A stretch of 41,697 bases of DNA. Origin: Hyphomicrobiaceae bacterium. Lineage in GTDB: Bacteria > Pseudomonadota > Alphaproteobacteria > Rhizobiales > Hyphomicrobiaceae. The stretch covers positions 1 through 41,697 of the forward strand of contig JAHDXT010000034.1 of assembly GCA_023384095.1 (NCBI GenBank), written 5' to 3'. Shown here piece by piece: positions 15,117-23,381 of this stretch. Each line of letters opens with the position of its first letter. Position 1 is the stretch's first letter. The notes below the pieces were generated by a model that did not search any database, was not told where the DNA came from, and saw only the letters and a list, made by a program, of their open reading frames with translations. A program made the position numbers and the translations under genes.

Positions 15117-16790
15117 TCAGCCGCGGCCTGGGCTCTCGCCCTCGACTCCGTAGACGGACCTCGCCGTTTCCGGGCCGATCCGCCCGTCCTCGAGGTCGCG
15201 GAGCACCAGGTCCCGGCCTCGCTCCGAAGGCGGGCCCATGCCACCGCCGCCGGGTGTCATGATCAGCAGCCGCTCGCCGGGCGGCACGAGCTGGAAGCCT
15301 TTGCCCTTGAGCACCTTCCCCGATGCGAAGGCGACAGCGCCGTTGGCGCCGTTGCTGCCGCCGTCGCAGCCCCGCGCGGGGTAGTCTATGCGGTCGAAGC
15401 CGGCGAGAAGGTCGAATGGCTCGCCGATGTTGCTCTCGATCTCGATGATCTGACCGAGGCCGCCGCGCGTGGACCCTGCGCCACCCGAATCGGGCCGCAG
15501 CTCCTTCTTCCAGAAAAGGAGTGGCGTGATCTGCTCGGCGATCTCCACCGGCGTTCCCTTGACGCCGGACGGGTAGGCGGTCGCCGACAGTCCGTCCGAG
15601 GCGGGCCGCGCGCCCGTGCCGCCGTTCGACGTGACCGTCATCATGAACCCGTAGTTGCCGCCCTCGCCGCCTTTCACGTAGCCGCGCACGTTGAGGTTCC
15701 ACAGGCAGGCCGCACCCTCGGCGGGCACGCGGTCCGGGATGGCCTGGCGCAGGCAGCCGAACACGACGTCCGGCAGCATCTGGCCGATGACGTGCCGGAT
15801 CAGCACCGCTGACGGCTTCGGCGCATTGAGGATCGAGGTCTCCGGCGCCGAGACGGTCAGCGGCTCGAGCGAGCCGGCGTTGTTCGGCACCTTGGAGGCG
15901 ACGATGCAGCCGAGCCCGAACACGGTGTAGGCGGTGGTGTAGGCGAGCGGCACGTTGATGCCGCGCCGCGCCGGCGGACTTGTGCCGGCATAGTCGACGT
16001 GAATGCCGCTGTCGCTGACCGTCGTCGTGGCCGAGAGCACGATCGGCTCGTCGTAGCCGTCCGTCACCATCGTGCTCGACCAGGTGCCCTTCGGCAGCCT
16101 GGCGATCTCGGCCAGAACGGCGGCGCGGGAACGGTCGATGATGTGCTCGGCGAGCGCGTCCAGGTCTACCAGCCCGAACTCGTCCAGCATCTCGACCAGG
16201 CGCTTGCAGCCGACGTCGTTGCAGGCCGCCAGCGAATAGACGTCGCCGACGGTGTCGATCGGCAGCCGGGTATTGGCACGGATCATCGCCATCAGCGTCT
16301 CGTTGACCTGGCCCTCGTCGAGCAGCTTCAGGAACGGAATGTAGAGCCCTTCCATGAACACGTCCGTCGCATCAGGCCCGAAGCCGATGCCGCCGATGTC
16401 CATGAGGTGACTGGTGCAGGAGAACAGCCCGACGAGCCTGCCCTTGTGGAAGCAGGGCGTCGTGATGACGAAGTCATTGAGGTGCCCGGTGCCCATCCAG
16501 GGATCGTTGGTGATGTAGGCGTCGCCGGGCTTCATGGTCTCCAGCCCGAAATGCGCGATGAAGTGCTTCACCGATTCGGCCATGGAGTTGACGTGGCCGG
16601 GCGTGCCCGTCACGGCTTGGGCCAGCATGCGGCCCTGGCGGTCGAAGACGCCGGCGGACAGGTCGCCGGCCTCGCGCACGATGGCGGAAAAGGCGGTCCT
16701 GAGCAGTGTCTGAGCCTGTTCCTCCACGACGGAGATCAGGCGGTTCCACATGATCTGCAGCTCGATGTCGCCGGCCATCTTGTCCGTCAT
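15117..16790 (-). CDS. hyuB: hydantoinase B / oxoprolinase subunit B family protein
   Basis: 557 aa HyuB-type subunit, the partner of HyuA in ATP-dependent N-methylhydantoinase, 5-oxoprolinase and acetophenone carboxylase-like enzymes that open or carboxylate small ring or ketone substrates. Family features include 'REAGDLSAGVFDRQGRMLAQ', 'GTPGHVNSMAESV', 'GDAYITNDPWMGTGHLNDF', 'DIGGIGFGPDATDVFMEG', 'GEGGNYGFMMTVTSNGGTG' and the Gly-rich end 'LLIMTPGGGGMGPPSERGRD'. The ATG at 16790 overlaps the hyuA stop by 4 bp (ATGA). The actual substrate (hydantoin, oxoproline or ketone) cannot be decided from sequence. A GC-rich hairpin without a T-run (CCCCGGCGGCGGGG, 15099-15112) follows the stop. Confidence 0.92.
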   Translation of the reverse strand: MTDKMAGDIELQIMWNRLISVVEEQAQTLLRTAFSAIVREAGDLSAGVFDRQGRMLAQAVTGTPGHVNSMAESVKHFIAHFGLETMKPGDAYITNDPWMGTGHLNDFVITTPCFHKGRLVGLFSCTSHLMDIGGIGFGPDATDVFMEGLYIPFLKLLDEGQVNETLMAMIRANTRLPIDTVGDVYSLAACNDVGCKRLVEMLDEFGLVDLDALAEHIIDRSRAAVLAEIARLPKGTWSSTMVTDGYDEPIVLSATTTVSDSGIHVDYAGTSPPARRGINVPLAYTTAYTVFGLGCIVASKVPNNAGSLEPLTVSAPETSILNAPKPSAVLIRHVIGQMLPDVVFGCLRQAIPDRVPAEGAACLWNLNVRGYVKGGEGGNYGFMMTVTSNGGTGARPASDGLSATAYPSGVKGTPVEIAEQITPLLFWKKELRPDSGGAGSTRGGLGQIIEIESNIGEPFDLLAGFDRIDYPARGCDGGSNGANGAVAFASGKVLKGKGFQLVPPGERLLIMTPGGGGMGPPSERGRDLVLRDLEDGRIGPETARSVYGVEGESPGRG

Positions 16791-18886
16791 GACCGGCCCT
16801 CCGGTGCCTTCGCGGTGAGTACCAGCGCCCAGCCTGCATCGACGAGGGCATCGAAGCTCGCCGAGACGTAAGTCGAGGTCCCGTCCTCGACGATCAGCGC
16901 CGGGCCGGCGATCCGCGTGCCCGGCTGCAGGCGCGCGCGCTCGAGCACGGGGACCTCGAGCTTCTTGCCGAGCCGCGCATCGAAAACGTCGCGCGTGCCG
17001 GCTGGTGTTGGCGCAGGTCGAGGGGGCGGTGCACCGAGCCGGTCGGGTCGGCTCTCGGCGCAGGAGACGAGCACCACCCAGCTCATGATCTCGATGGCGG
17101 CGCCCGGGATGTGCCGCGCGAAGAGCCGGTCATACTCTGCCTCGAACGCCTGGCGCAGCGCCGCCAGGTCGTCTCCGGTCAGCGGGCGGCCGGGAAGCTC
17201 GACGGGGATCTCGTGCCCCTGGCCCGCATAGCGCATGAAGGCGCGGCGTTGCTCCGTAAGCGGCCGGCCGCCGGCAGCCTCGCTGGCCAGGGCCGACGCC
17301 TCGCTGCTCATGGCTTGGAGAAGGGCGTTTGCCGACGGCGCGTCGAAGCGGTCGAGCCGCATGTAGAGCGAGCGGACGAGCTCGAAGGCGGCGGGCGCCT
17401 CGAGAAATCCGATCGCCGAGCCGACGCCCGCGTCCGCCGGTACGATGATCCGCTCGACGCCGAGCTTCTCGGCGAGCCGTGCGGCGTGCAGCGGCGCCGC
17501 GCCGCCGAACGCGACGAGCGTGCGCGCCCTGACCTCGGCTCCGCGCTCGACGGCGTGCACGCGCGCGGCGTTGGCCATGTTCTCGTCGACGATCTCGGCG
17601 ACCCCGTATGCGGCGGCCTCGGTCGCAAGCCCGAGCGGGTTGCCGATCCGGTCCTCGAGCGCGGCCGCGGCCTTGCCGCCATCGATCTCGATCTTGCCGC
17701 CGGCGAAGCGCGCGGGGTCGATCTTGCCGAGCGCAACGTCGGCATCCGTGACGGTCGGCTCGGCGCCGCCGCGGCCGTAGCAGGCCGGCCCCGGCTCCGC
17801 GCCGGCGCTTTCGGGGCCGACGAGGATGCGTCTCATGGCGTCGACGCGGGCCAGCGAGCCGCCGCCCGCGCCGATCTCCACCATCTCGATCACGGGAATG
17901 CGCAAGGGGAAGCCGCTGCCCTTCATGAACCGCGACGAGCGGTCCACCTCGAACGCGCGTGCCTTGAAGGGCCGGCCATGGTCGATCAGGCATATCTTGG
18001 CGGTGGTGCCGCCCATGTCGAAGGACAGGATGCGGTCCTCGCCACGCTCGGCCGCGATCCGCGCCGCCAGGATCGCACCGCCGGCCGGCCCGGACTCGAT
18101 GAGCCGCACCGGGAAGCTGACGGCCGTCCTGAGGCTGGCGAGGCTGCCGCCGGAGGTCATCAGGTGGATGGGCGCCGTGCAGCCGTTGCTGCGGAATGCC
18201 TGCTCGAGGCGGTTGAGATACCCCGACATGAGCGGCTGCACGTAGGCGTTGGCGACAGCCGTCGAGGTACGCTCGTACTCGCGCGCCTCGGGGCACACCT
18301 CGGAGGAGAGCGTGATGCTGAGGCCCGGGCAGCGCTCCTGCAGGATGGCGCGGATGCGCTCCTCGTGCATCGGGTTGACGTAGGCGTGGATCAACGCGAT
18401 GGCGACCGCCTCGATCCTCTCCGCCAGCAGACGCTCGGCGACGCGGGCCACGGCGGCCTCGTCGAGCGGCAGCTTGACGCTGCCGTGCACGTCGAGCCGT
18501 TCCGGGACCGTGAAGCGCAGGCGCCTCGGGACCAGCGGCTGCGGTTTCTCGATGAAGACGTCGTACTGGTCGAACCGGCTTTCGTCCGCGATCTCGAGGA
18601 CGTCGCGGAAGCCCTCCGTGGCGATCAGCGCGGCGCGCGCGCCCTTGCGCTCGATGATGGCGTTGGTGGCGAGCGTCGTGCCGTGAACGAACAGGCGAAC
18701 GTCGGCGAAGGTCTTGCGCGCGCCGGCCAGGATCGCCGACGTGCCATCCACGACGGCGCGCTCGGGCGCCGCAGGTGTGGTCAGCACCTTGGTTGGGAAG
18801 CGCTCGGGCCCGCTGTCGAGGACGATGTCGGTGAAGGTGCCGCCGATGTCGACGGCCAGGCGCAATCCGGGAGTGGGGGGCTCCAT
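16787..18886 (-). CDS. hyuA: hydantoinase A / oxoprolinase subunit A family protein
   Basis: 699 aa HyuA-type ATP-dependent subunit with an actin-like (ASKHA) fold. The N-terminal phosphate-binding loop is 'LAVDIGGTFTDIVLDSG', followed by 'LFVHGTTLATNAIIERKGAR'. The second nucleotide loop is in 'RILSFDMGGTTAKICLID', with 'IEIGAGGGSLARVD'-like and 'GPESAGAEPGPACYGRGG' signatures nearby. The C-terminal acetophenone-carboxylase-like domain contains 'RYAGQGHEIPVELPG'. It is first in a two-gene operon with hyuB (4-bp overlap). The promoter should lie in the 318-bp gap shared with phaC. Substrate class is not resolvable here. Confidence 0.93.
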   Translation of the reverse strand: MEPPTPGLRLAVDIGGTFTDIVLDSGPERFPTKVLTTPAAPERAVVDGTSAILAGARKTFADVRLFVHGTTLATNAIIERKGARAALIATEGFRDVLEIADESRFDQYDVFIEKPQPLVPRRLRFTVPERLDVHGSVKLPLDEAAVARVAERLLAERIEAVAIALIHAYVNPMHEERIRAILQERCPGLSITLSSEVCPEAREYERTSTAVANAYVQPLMSGYLNRLEQAFRSNGCTAPIHLMTSGGSLASLRTAVSFPVRLIESGPAGGAILAARIAAERGEDRILSFDMGGTTAKICLIDHGRPFKARAFEVDRSSRFMKGSGFPLRIPVIEMVEIGAGGGSLARVDAMRRILVGPESAGAEPGPACYGRGGAEPTVTDADVALGKIDPARFAGGKIEIDGGKAAAALEDRIGNPLGLATEAAAYGVAEIVDENMANAARVHAVERGAEVRARTLVAFGGAAPLHAARLAEKLGVERIIVPADAGVGSAIGFLEAPAAFELVRSLYMRLDRFDAPSANALLQAMSSEASALASEAAGGRPLTEQRRAFMRYAGQGHEIPVELPGRPLTGDDLAALRQAFEAEYDRLFARHIPGAAIEIMSWVVLVSCAESRPDRLGAPPPRPAPTPAGTRDVFDARLGKKLEVPVLERARLQPGTRIAGPALIVEDGTSTYVSASFDALVDAGWALVLTAKAPEGRS

Positions 18887-19204
18887 GTCTGTCGCAGATC
18901 CGCTGAGCTGCCTCGTGCGGGCCGGACTATGGCATTGCGCGGCCGTCCTTCGCTACGCCGAAGTTGCCGGGTCGGCATGGACGCCATGGCGGCATCGTCG
19001 CCCGGGAGAAGCGCGCGGTCGCGCCGCCCCGTGAGCCGCCGTTCAGTGGCCCACGTGAACCAAAGCGGCAGGCGAGCCGTTGTCTCGAAGCCGGTGCGCA
19101 GGGCCAGTTGGGGGCGTGCTCGGTTATAAGGATTGACGGTTGTCAACAACGCCGCGGGCACTGTGCGGTATCGAGGCTGCGCTGCAATCGGAGGCTGCGA
19201 AGTC
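18887..19204. other. divergent intergenic region between hyuA and phaC
   Basis: This 318-bp gap should hold both promoters. Around 19122-19152 there is an AT-rich patch with TTATAAGGATTGACGG and an inverted repeat GTTGT-CA-ACAAC, a possible operator. Read on the minus strand the patch gives TATAAC as a -10 candidate, but the spacing to a -35 is poor. I see no small gene in it. Confidence 0.45.
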
Positions 19205-21094
19205 ATGGCACCGAGAAAAGGTATGGCTGCGAGTCGTCGGGCCGAGGCGGGAGGCGCTACCGTGCGCGACCTCGTGTTGCCGCCGGAGGCCGCGGTGCAG
19301 CGCCAGAGTCTGCCCAAGGAGCCGAAGCCGAGGATCGAGACGCGGCCGGCGGTCCACGACCAGGACGCATCGGCCGTGTTCGGCGAGGCGCTCGACCAGT
19401 CCATCAACTATTTCACGTCGCGCTTCACACTCGGGCTCTCCCCTGCGGCGCTGACAGAGGCCTACTTCGACTGGTTCGTCCACATCGCGTCGGCTCCCGG
19501 CAAGCGGCTCCAGCTCGCCGAGAAGGCGCTGCGCAAATCGGCGCGGCTGGCGCGCTATGCCGCCGCCTGCGCGATGAACCCGAACGGCGGACCGCCGTGC
19601 ATCGAGCCGCTGCCCAATGACACGCGCTTCCAGGCCGAGGAGTGGCAGGCCTGGCCCTTCAACCTCATCCACCAGTCGTTCCTGCTCTATCAGCAGTGGT
19701 GGCACAACGCGACGACGGGCGTGCGCGGGGTCACCGAGCAGCATGAGCGCGAGATCGAGTTCGCCACCCGCCAGTTGCTCGATGTGCTCTCGCCATCGAA
19801 CTTCATCCCGACGAACCCCGAGGTGCTGCGCAGGACGGCAGCCGAAGGCGGGCACAACCTCGTCCGCGGCTTCTGGAATTTCGTCGACGACTGGCAGCGC
19901 AGCATCAACGAGCGGCCTCTGCCGGGCATGGAGGACTTCAAGGTCGGCGAGCAGCTTGCCCTGACCCCCGGCAAGGTCGTCTACCGCAACCGCCTGATCG
20001 AGCTGATCCAGTACGAGCCGACGACGGACAAGGTGCGGCCGGAGCCCGTGCTCGTCGTGCCGGCCTGGATCATGAAGTACTACATCCTGGATCTGAGGCC
20101 GGGTAAGTCGCTGGTCGAGTATCTGACCGGGCAGGGCTTCACGGTCTTCATGATCTCGTGGAAGAACCCCACCGCCGAGGACCGCGACCTGGGGCTCGAG
20201 GACTATCGCCGGCTCGGCATTCTGGCGGCCATCGAGGCCGTGCAGACGATCGTGCCCGGAATCGACATTCACGGCGTCGGCTACTGCCTCGGCGGCACGC
20301 TGCTGGCGATCGCGGCCGCCGCGCTGGCGCGGAGCAAGAAGAACACCTTCAAGACGCTGACCTTCTTCGCCGCGCAGGTCGACTTCGAGGAAGCGGGGGA
20401 GCTGACGCTGTTCATCAACGAGAGCCAGCTCGTATTCCTCGAGGACATGATGAGGATGCAGGGCTATCTCGGAAACAACCAGATGGCCGGCGCCTTCCAG
20501 CTCCTGCGCTCCAATGACCTCATCTGGTCCCGGATCATTCGCGACTACCTGATGGGCGAGCGCCAGCCGATCTTCGACCTGATGGCCTGGAACGCCGATA
20601 CCACCCGCATGCCCTACCGGATGCATTCCGAGTACCTGCGCCGCCTCTACCAGGACAACGAGCTGTCCTCCGGCGGATTCGTGGTCGACGACCGCCCGGT
20701 GGCGCTGACCGACATCCGCGCGCCTGTCTTCGCAGTCGGCACGGAGACCGACCACGTCGCGCCATGGCGTTCGGTCTACAAGCTGAACCTGCTGCTGGAT
20801 ACGGAGATGACGTTCGCGCTGACGACTGGCGGTCACAATGCTGGCGTCGTTTCCGAGCCGGGTCACCCGCGACGCGCTTATCGCGTCCACACCAAGGAGG
20901 AAGGCGACCTCTATATGGATGCCGACACTTGGTTCAACGAAGCCCCGGCAAAGCGGGGCTCCTGGTGGCCGGAATGGGCGGCCTGGCTCTCCGAGCGGTC
21001 GGGGAGCTGGACCGCGCCGCCGCCCATGGGCGCCCCGGACAAGGGCTACAGGCCGCTGATCGACGCCCCGGGAAGCTACGTCCTGCAACCCTGA
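19205..21094 (+). CDS. phaC: polyhydroxyalkanoate synthase (class I type)
   Basis: 629 aa PHA/PHB synthase that polymerises (R)-3-hydroxyacyl-CoA on the granule surface. The N-terminal domain (~1-230) precedes an alpha/beta-hydrolase catalytic domain. The lipase-like box is GYCLGG, with nucleophile Cys361. The other triad members are Asp516 (GTETDHVAPW) and His544 (TGGHNAGVV). Class I signatures such as 'VPAWIMKYYILDLRPGKSLV' and 'FMISWKNP' are present. The end 'GSWWPEWAAWLSERSG' is also typical. I chose ATG 19205, preceded by CGGAGGCTGCGAAGTC; the frame opens at 19133 but the extra residues look unrelated. An intracellular depolymerase gene lies 2.3 kb downstream on the other strand. Confidence 0.95.
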   Translation: MAPRKGMAASRRAEAGGATVRDLVLPPEAAVQRQSLPKEPKPRIETRPAVHDQDASAVFGEALDQSINYFTSRFTLGLSPAALTEAYFDWFVHIASAPGKRLQLAEKALRKSARLARYAAACAMNPNGGPPCIEPLPNDTRFQAEEWQAWPFNLIHQSFLLYQQWWHNATTGVRGVTEQHEREIEFATRQLLDVLSPSNFIPTNPEVLRRTAAEGGHNLVRGFWNFVDDWQRSINERPLPGMEDFKVGEQLALTPGKVVYRNRLIELIQYEPTTDKVRPEPVLVVPAWIMKYYILDLRPGKSLVEYLTGQGFTVFMISWKNPTAEDRDLGLEDYRRLGILAAIEAVQTIVPGIDIHGVGYCLGGTLLAIAAAALARSKKNTFKTLTFFAAQVDFEEAGELTLFINESQLVFLEDMMRMQGYLGNNQMAGAFQLLRSNDLIWSRIIRDYLMGERQPIFDLMAWNADTTRMPYRMHSEYLRRLYQDNELSSGGFVVDDRPVALTDIRAPVFAVGTETDHVAPWRSVYKLNLLLDTEMTFALTTGGHNAGVVSEPGHPRRAYRVHTKEEGDLYMDADTWFNEAPAKRGSWWPEWAAWLSERSGSWTAPPPMGAPDKGYRPLIDAPGSYVLQP

Positions 21095-21202
21095 CGCGCC
21101 CGTTGGAGGCGCTGGCGCGTCTGCGCGACGGCCGGCTCACGGGAGCGGCGGTGCTCGTCCCATGAGCCATCGCATCGGCCGCGGCCTGCTGACACCCTTG
21201 TC

Positions 21203-21216
21203 TTGATCGAGATCAA
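21203..21216. promoter_or_regulatory. FNR/FixK-type operator (anaerobox)
   Basis: TTGAT-CGAG-ATCAA is a perfect match to the FNR/FixK consensus TTGAT-N4-ATCAA and sits inside a 16-bp perfect palindrome, CTTGATCGAGATCAAG (21202-21217). It lies in the intergenic DNA after phaC, centred about 60 bp before the ATG at 21270. That is compatible with activation of the small gene under low oxygen. Match is seen; regulation is inferred. Confidence 0.8.
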
Positions 21217-21269
21217 GACCTGCACACATCTCGATGGCATGGTCAGAGCGAGCACGAATGCAGGTCTCT

Positions 21270-21563
21270 ATGATCACGATCGAAGACATCATCGCATTCT
21301 CAGGATTGAGCCGCGACGAGGTCCTGGCGATCGCGGAGCATGAGCATCTTCCAGAGGTCGCCGCCTGCGCACTTGCCGAATACCTCATGCAGCAGGAGCA
21401 CGGCGCGGAGCGTGTCAGGGCGATGATCGTCGAAGACATCCGCGCCGCGCAGGAGCGGGGCGACAAGGAGCACGTGAAGACACTGCTGCACGTGCTGCAT
21501 CATTTCGTGCGCAGTCATCGCGATGCGCTGCCGCTCTCCGGCGGCCAGACCGACGTCACGTGA
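21270..21563 (+). CDS. small hypothetical protein behind an FNR/FixK operator
   Basis: 97 aa, soluble and acidic/His-containing. It begins MITIEDIIAFSGLSRDEVLA and continues with 'EHLPEVAACALAEYLMQQE'. The composition suggests all-helical packing, with several His residues in the second half (HVKTLLHVLHHFVRSHRD). I do not recognise a family and see no catalytic motif. The ATG at 21270 has a short CAGG ribosome site; an in-frame ATG lies four codons earlier at 21258. The perfect anaerobox at 21203-21216 makes oxygen-limited expression likely. It could be a small adaptor or a regulator of PHA or respiratory functions, but that is only context. Confidence 0.75.
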   Translation: MITIEDIIAFSGLSRDEVLAIAEHEHLPEVAACALAEYLMQQEHGAERVRAMIVEDIRAAQERGDKEHVKTLLHVLHHFVRSHRDALPLSGGQTDVT

Positions 21564-21570
21564 GCCCGCG

Positions 21571-21654
21571 TCACCTGCGGCTCGCGTACCAGGCCACGCC
21601 GTGAATGGCGAGGACGAATATGACCGCTATGGCGTAGCCGAAAGTGCTGCTCAT
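21571..21654 (-). CDS. 27-residue single-pass membrane peptide
   Basis: A 27-codon frame begins MSSTFGYAIAVIFVLAIH and ends GVAWYASRR, one hydrophobic helix with a positively charged C-terminus. The size and layout resemble small accessory subunits of membrane complexes (CydX- or CcoQ-like in size only, no sequence claim). The ATG at 21654 follows the stop of the upstream minus-strand small gene by 5 bp, with GAGC as a weak ribosome site, so translation is probably coupled. It converges with the FNR-controlled small gene, 7 bp away. Too short for ordinary gene finders. Confidence 0.6.
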   Translation of the reverse strand: MSSTFGYAIAVIFVLAIHGVAWYASRR

Positions 21655-21659
21655 GGCGC

Positions 21660-21860
21660 TCAGCTCCGGCTCTGCGGAGCGCGACGCGAAAAGTAGCGCC
21701 CCATCCTGGAGTCGACCTGGCGTGCGGCGGTGACCGCAGCCGCCAGTGCCTCGTGCTGCGACATGATTTCCTCGATCCTCGCCGCTTCGCGGGCGTCGAG
21801 CCGCCCGGCGGCGTAGTCGCTGATGAGGTCGGCGGTGATTCTGGGAGGCGTCGCGTAAAT
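21660..21860 (-). CDS. small anti-sigma-like hypothetical protein, start codon uncertain
   Basis: The conserved-looking part reads 'ITADLISDYAAGRLDAREAA' followed by 'RIEEIMSQHEALAAAVTAAR', then VDSRMGRYFSRRAPQSRS. The pattern L-x-x-Y-x-x-G-x-L-x(n)-E resembles the N-terminal helical part of anti-sigma-factor or zinc-finger regulators, but no zinc ligands are present. No ATG, GTG or TTG occurs near the expected start. An ATT at 21858-21860 is preceded at 6 nt by GGAGA, giving 66 aa; the frame otherwise opens at a TTG at 22049 through sequence with no conserved look. The 27-residue membrane peptide follows it. Confidence 0.5.
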   Translation of the reverse strand: MYATPPRITADLISDYAAGRLDAREAARIEEIMSQHEALAAAVTAARQVDSRMGRYFSRRAPQSRS

Positions 21861-22174
21861 ATCCGGTCTCCAGCGAAAACGACGTGTGCCAACCGTTGGT
21901 CGTGTGGCAGCCCGTCTACCAGGCAACTTCGCAGAAGCCGGCCGGCGGCGCTGTTCCCTGCGAGACAGGCGCAACTGGAAGGGCGCAACATTGCCCACAT
22001 GCTCCGAACTCGGGACGCAGCTCGCTGCCTGCGTTATGCTAAACTTCAAACACGGTCGGTCGGCAATCTGTCCGTCCGAAGTCAGCCGACGGCTGGGCTG
22101 CCGACCTGGAAGGTCCGAGCCTGACCGCGCCGGCGGCGGCCCGGGTCCTGTGTCGCTGAAAGAGGGGGTTGACC

Positions 22175-22468
22175 ATGCTCAGAGTCTTTCTGGCGACCAC
22201 CAACATATTCGTGTCGCTGGTGGTCGGTGCGCTCGCAATGGGCATCGTGTGGTATCTGGCGCCAGATACCATGCAGAGCTTCTTCCAGTCCGCCAGCGGC
22301 CTCAAGGGATGGCTGACGAACCTCGGCATAGAACCGAAGTACAACAACTTCATCTGGTTCCTGATCGAGGAACGGCAGCTCGTGTTCATGGGATTCGTGG
22401 TCGCCACGCGTGTGATCTTTGCGATCCTCGCCGCCATCTTCATCGCGCCGTTCACCGAAGCGGTCTGA
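22175..22468 (+). CDS. small two-helix membrane protein, unknown function
   Basis: 97 aa. The first hydrophobic helix covers residues ~5-28 (FLATTNIFVSLVVGALAMGI) and the second ~70-92 (LVFMGFVVATRVIFAILAAI). A loop of about 40 residues between them contains 'PDTMQSFFQSASGLKGWL' and 'IEPKYNNFIWFLIEE'. I recognise no family. The ATG at 22175 has a strong ribosome site AGAGGGGG; an in-frame TTG two codons earlier is less likely. It ends 27 bp before the convergent metallopeptidase gene. Context between PHA genes and an oxygen-regulated gene gives no firm role. Confidence 0.75.
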   Translation: MLRVFLATTNIFVSLVVGALAMGIVWYLAPDTMQSFFQSASGLKGWLTNLGIEPKYNNFIWFLIEERQLVFMGFVVATRVIFAILAAIFIAPFTEAV

Positions 22469-22495
22469 CGCCCGGCATCGAGCAACGGGCGCCGC

Positions 22496-23248
22496 TCAAG
22501 CCTCGGAACCGAAGCGGTGCAGATCCATGCCGTAGATCTGCAGCCAGCGCTTGGCCTCGTCCATCCTCGGCATCGTCTTGCGCACGAGGCCCCAGAACCG
22601 CGAGCTGTGGTTCATCTCCGCCAGATGCGCGACCTCGTGCGCCGCCACATAGTCGAGGATCAGTGGCGGCGCGATCACCAGCCGCCACGAGAAGGACAGC
22701 ATCCTGGTCGTGGAGCACGAGCCCCAGCGGCTGATCTGGTCGCGCACGGCGATGCCGCGCGGCCGCAGATCGAGGTTGGCGGCATGCCAGCGAACGCGCT
22801 CGTCGAGGTCGGCGCGCGCCTGCGCCATCAGCCAGTCCAGCAGCCGCCGCGGCGCGTGGGTCCGGTCGCCGGAAACGACGAGCCGCCGTTCTTCGTCAGC
22901 CGTGCTCTCGACGGCGACGACGGCGCCCCGCTGAAGTTGCCCCAGGAAGCAGATCGTATGCGGCGCCCCGCGCAGCGGGACCACGGCGCCGTCCTGGAAG
23001 GGCACCGGCTCCGGCAGGCTGCCGAGCCTCGCCTTCACCCAATCGATGTGCCGGGAGACGAACTGGCCGGCCTGCTCCAGGTCGCATTGCATCGGCAGAG
23101 TGACGATGACGGTGCGCCGGGTGCGGCTGACACGCAGCGTCATGCGCCGCGCGGCTGGGTGGCGCCGCACCTCGACGGTCGCCGAAACACCATGGAGATG
23201 AAGCTGCTGCATTGCTCGCTTGCGGCTCGAGCTGGCCTCTCTCATCAT
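22496..23248 (-). CDS. YgjP-like (DUF45, SprT-related) zinc metallopeptidase
   Basis: About 250 aa. The zinc site is 'AAHEVAHLAEMNHSSRFW': HExxH followed by a third His five residues after the second, as in the YgjP/WLM gluzincin group. The upstream family motif 'QISRWGSCSTTRMLSFSWRL' and the tail 'PRMDEAKRWLQIYG' also match. The N-terminal half is a beta-rich domain ('VEVRRHPAARRMTLRVSR'). Predicted cytosolic protease whose substrate is unknown. ATGs at 23248 and 23245 both follow a GAGG ribosome site; the frame is open to 23356 but without conserved residues. Confidence 0.88.
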   Translation of the reverse strand: MMREASSSRKRAMQQLHLHGVSATVEVRRHPAARRMTLRVSRTRRTVIVTLPMQCDLEQAGQFVSRHIDWVKARLGSLPEPVPFQDGAVVPLRGAPHTICFLGQLQRGAVVAVESTADEERRLVVSGDRTHAPRRLLDWLMAQARADLDERVRWHAANLDLRPRGIAVRDQISRWGSCSTTRMLSFSWRLVIAPPLILDYVAAHEVAHLAEMNHSSRFWGLVRKTMPRMDEAKRWLQIYGMDLHRFGSEA

Positions 23249-23381
23249 CCGACCTCGGTGCTGCACGCCATGTCTGCCCTCTAACAAGCTAGACGTGCAC
23301 ACCGCCAACGAGAAATGCCGGACGGAGGCAGCCAGTTGCCACAGTGTGGCGGTCACGCGTCACTGGATCGGCGCTCGAGGC

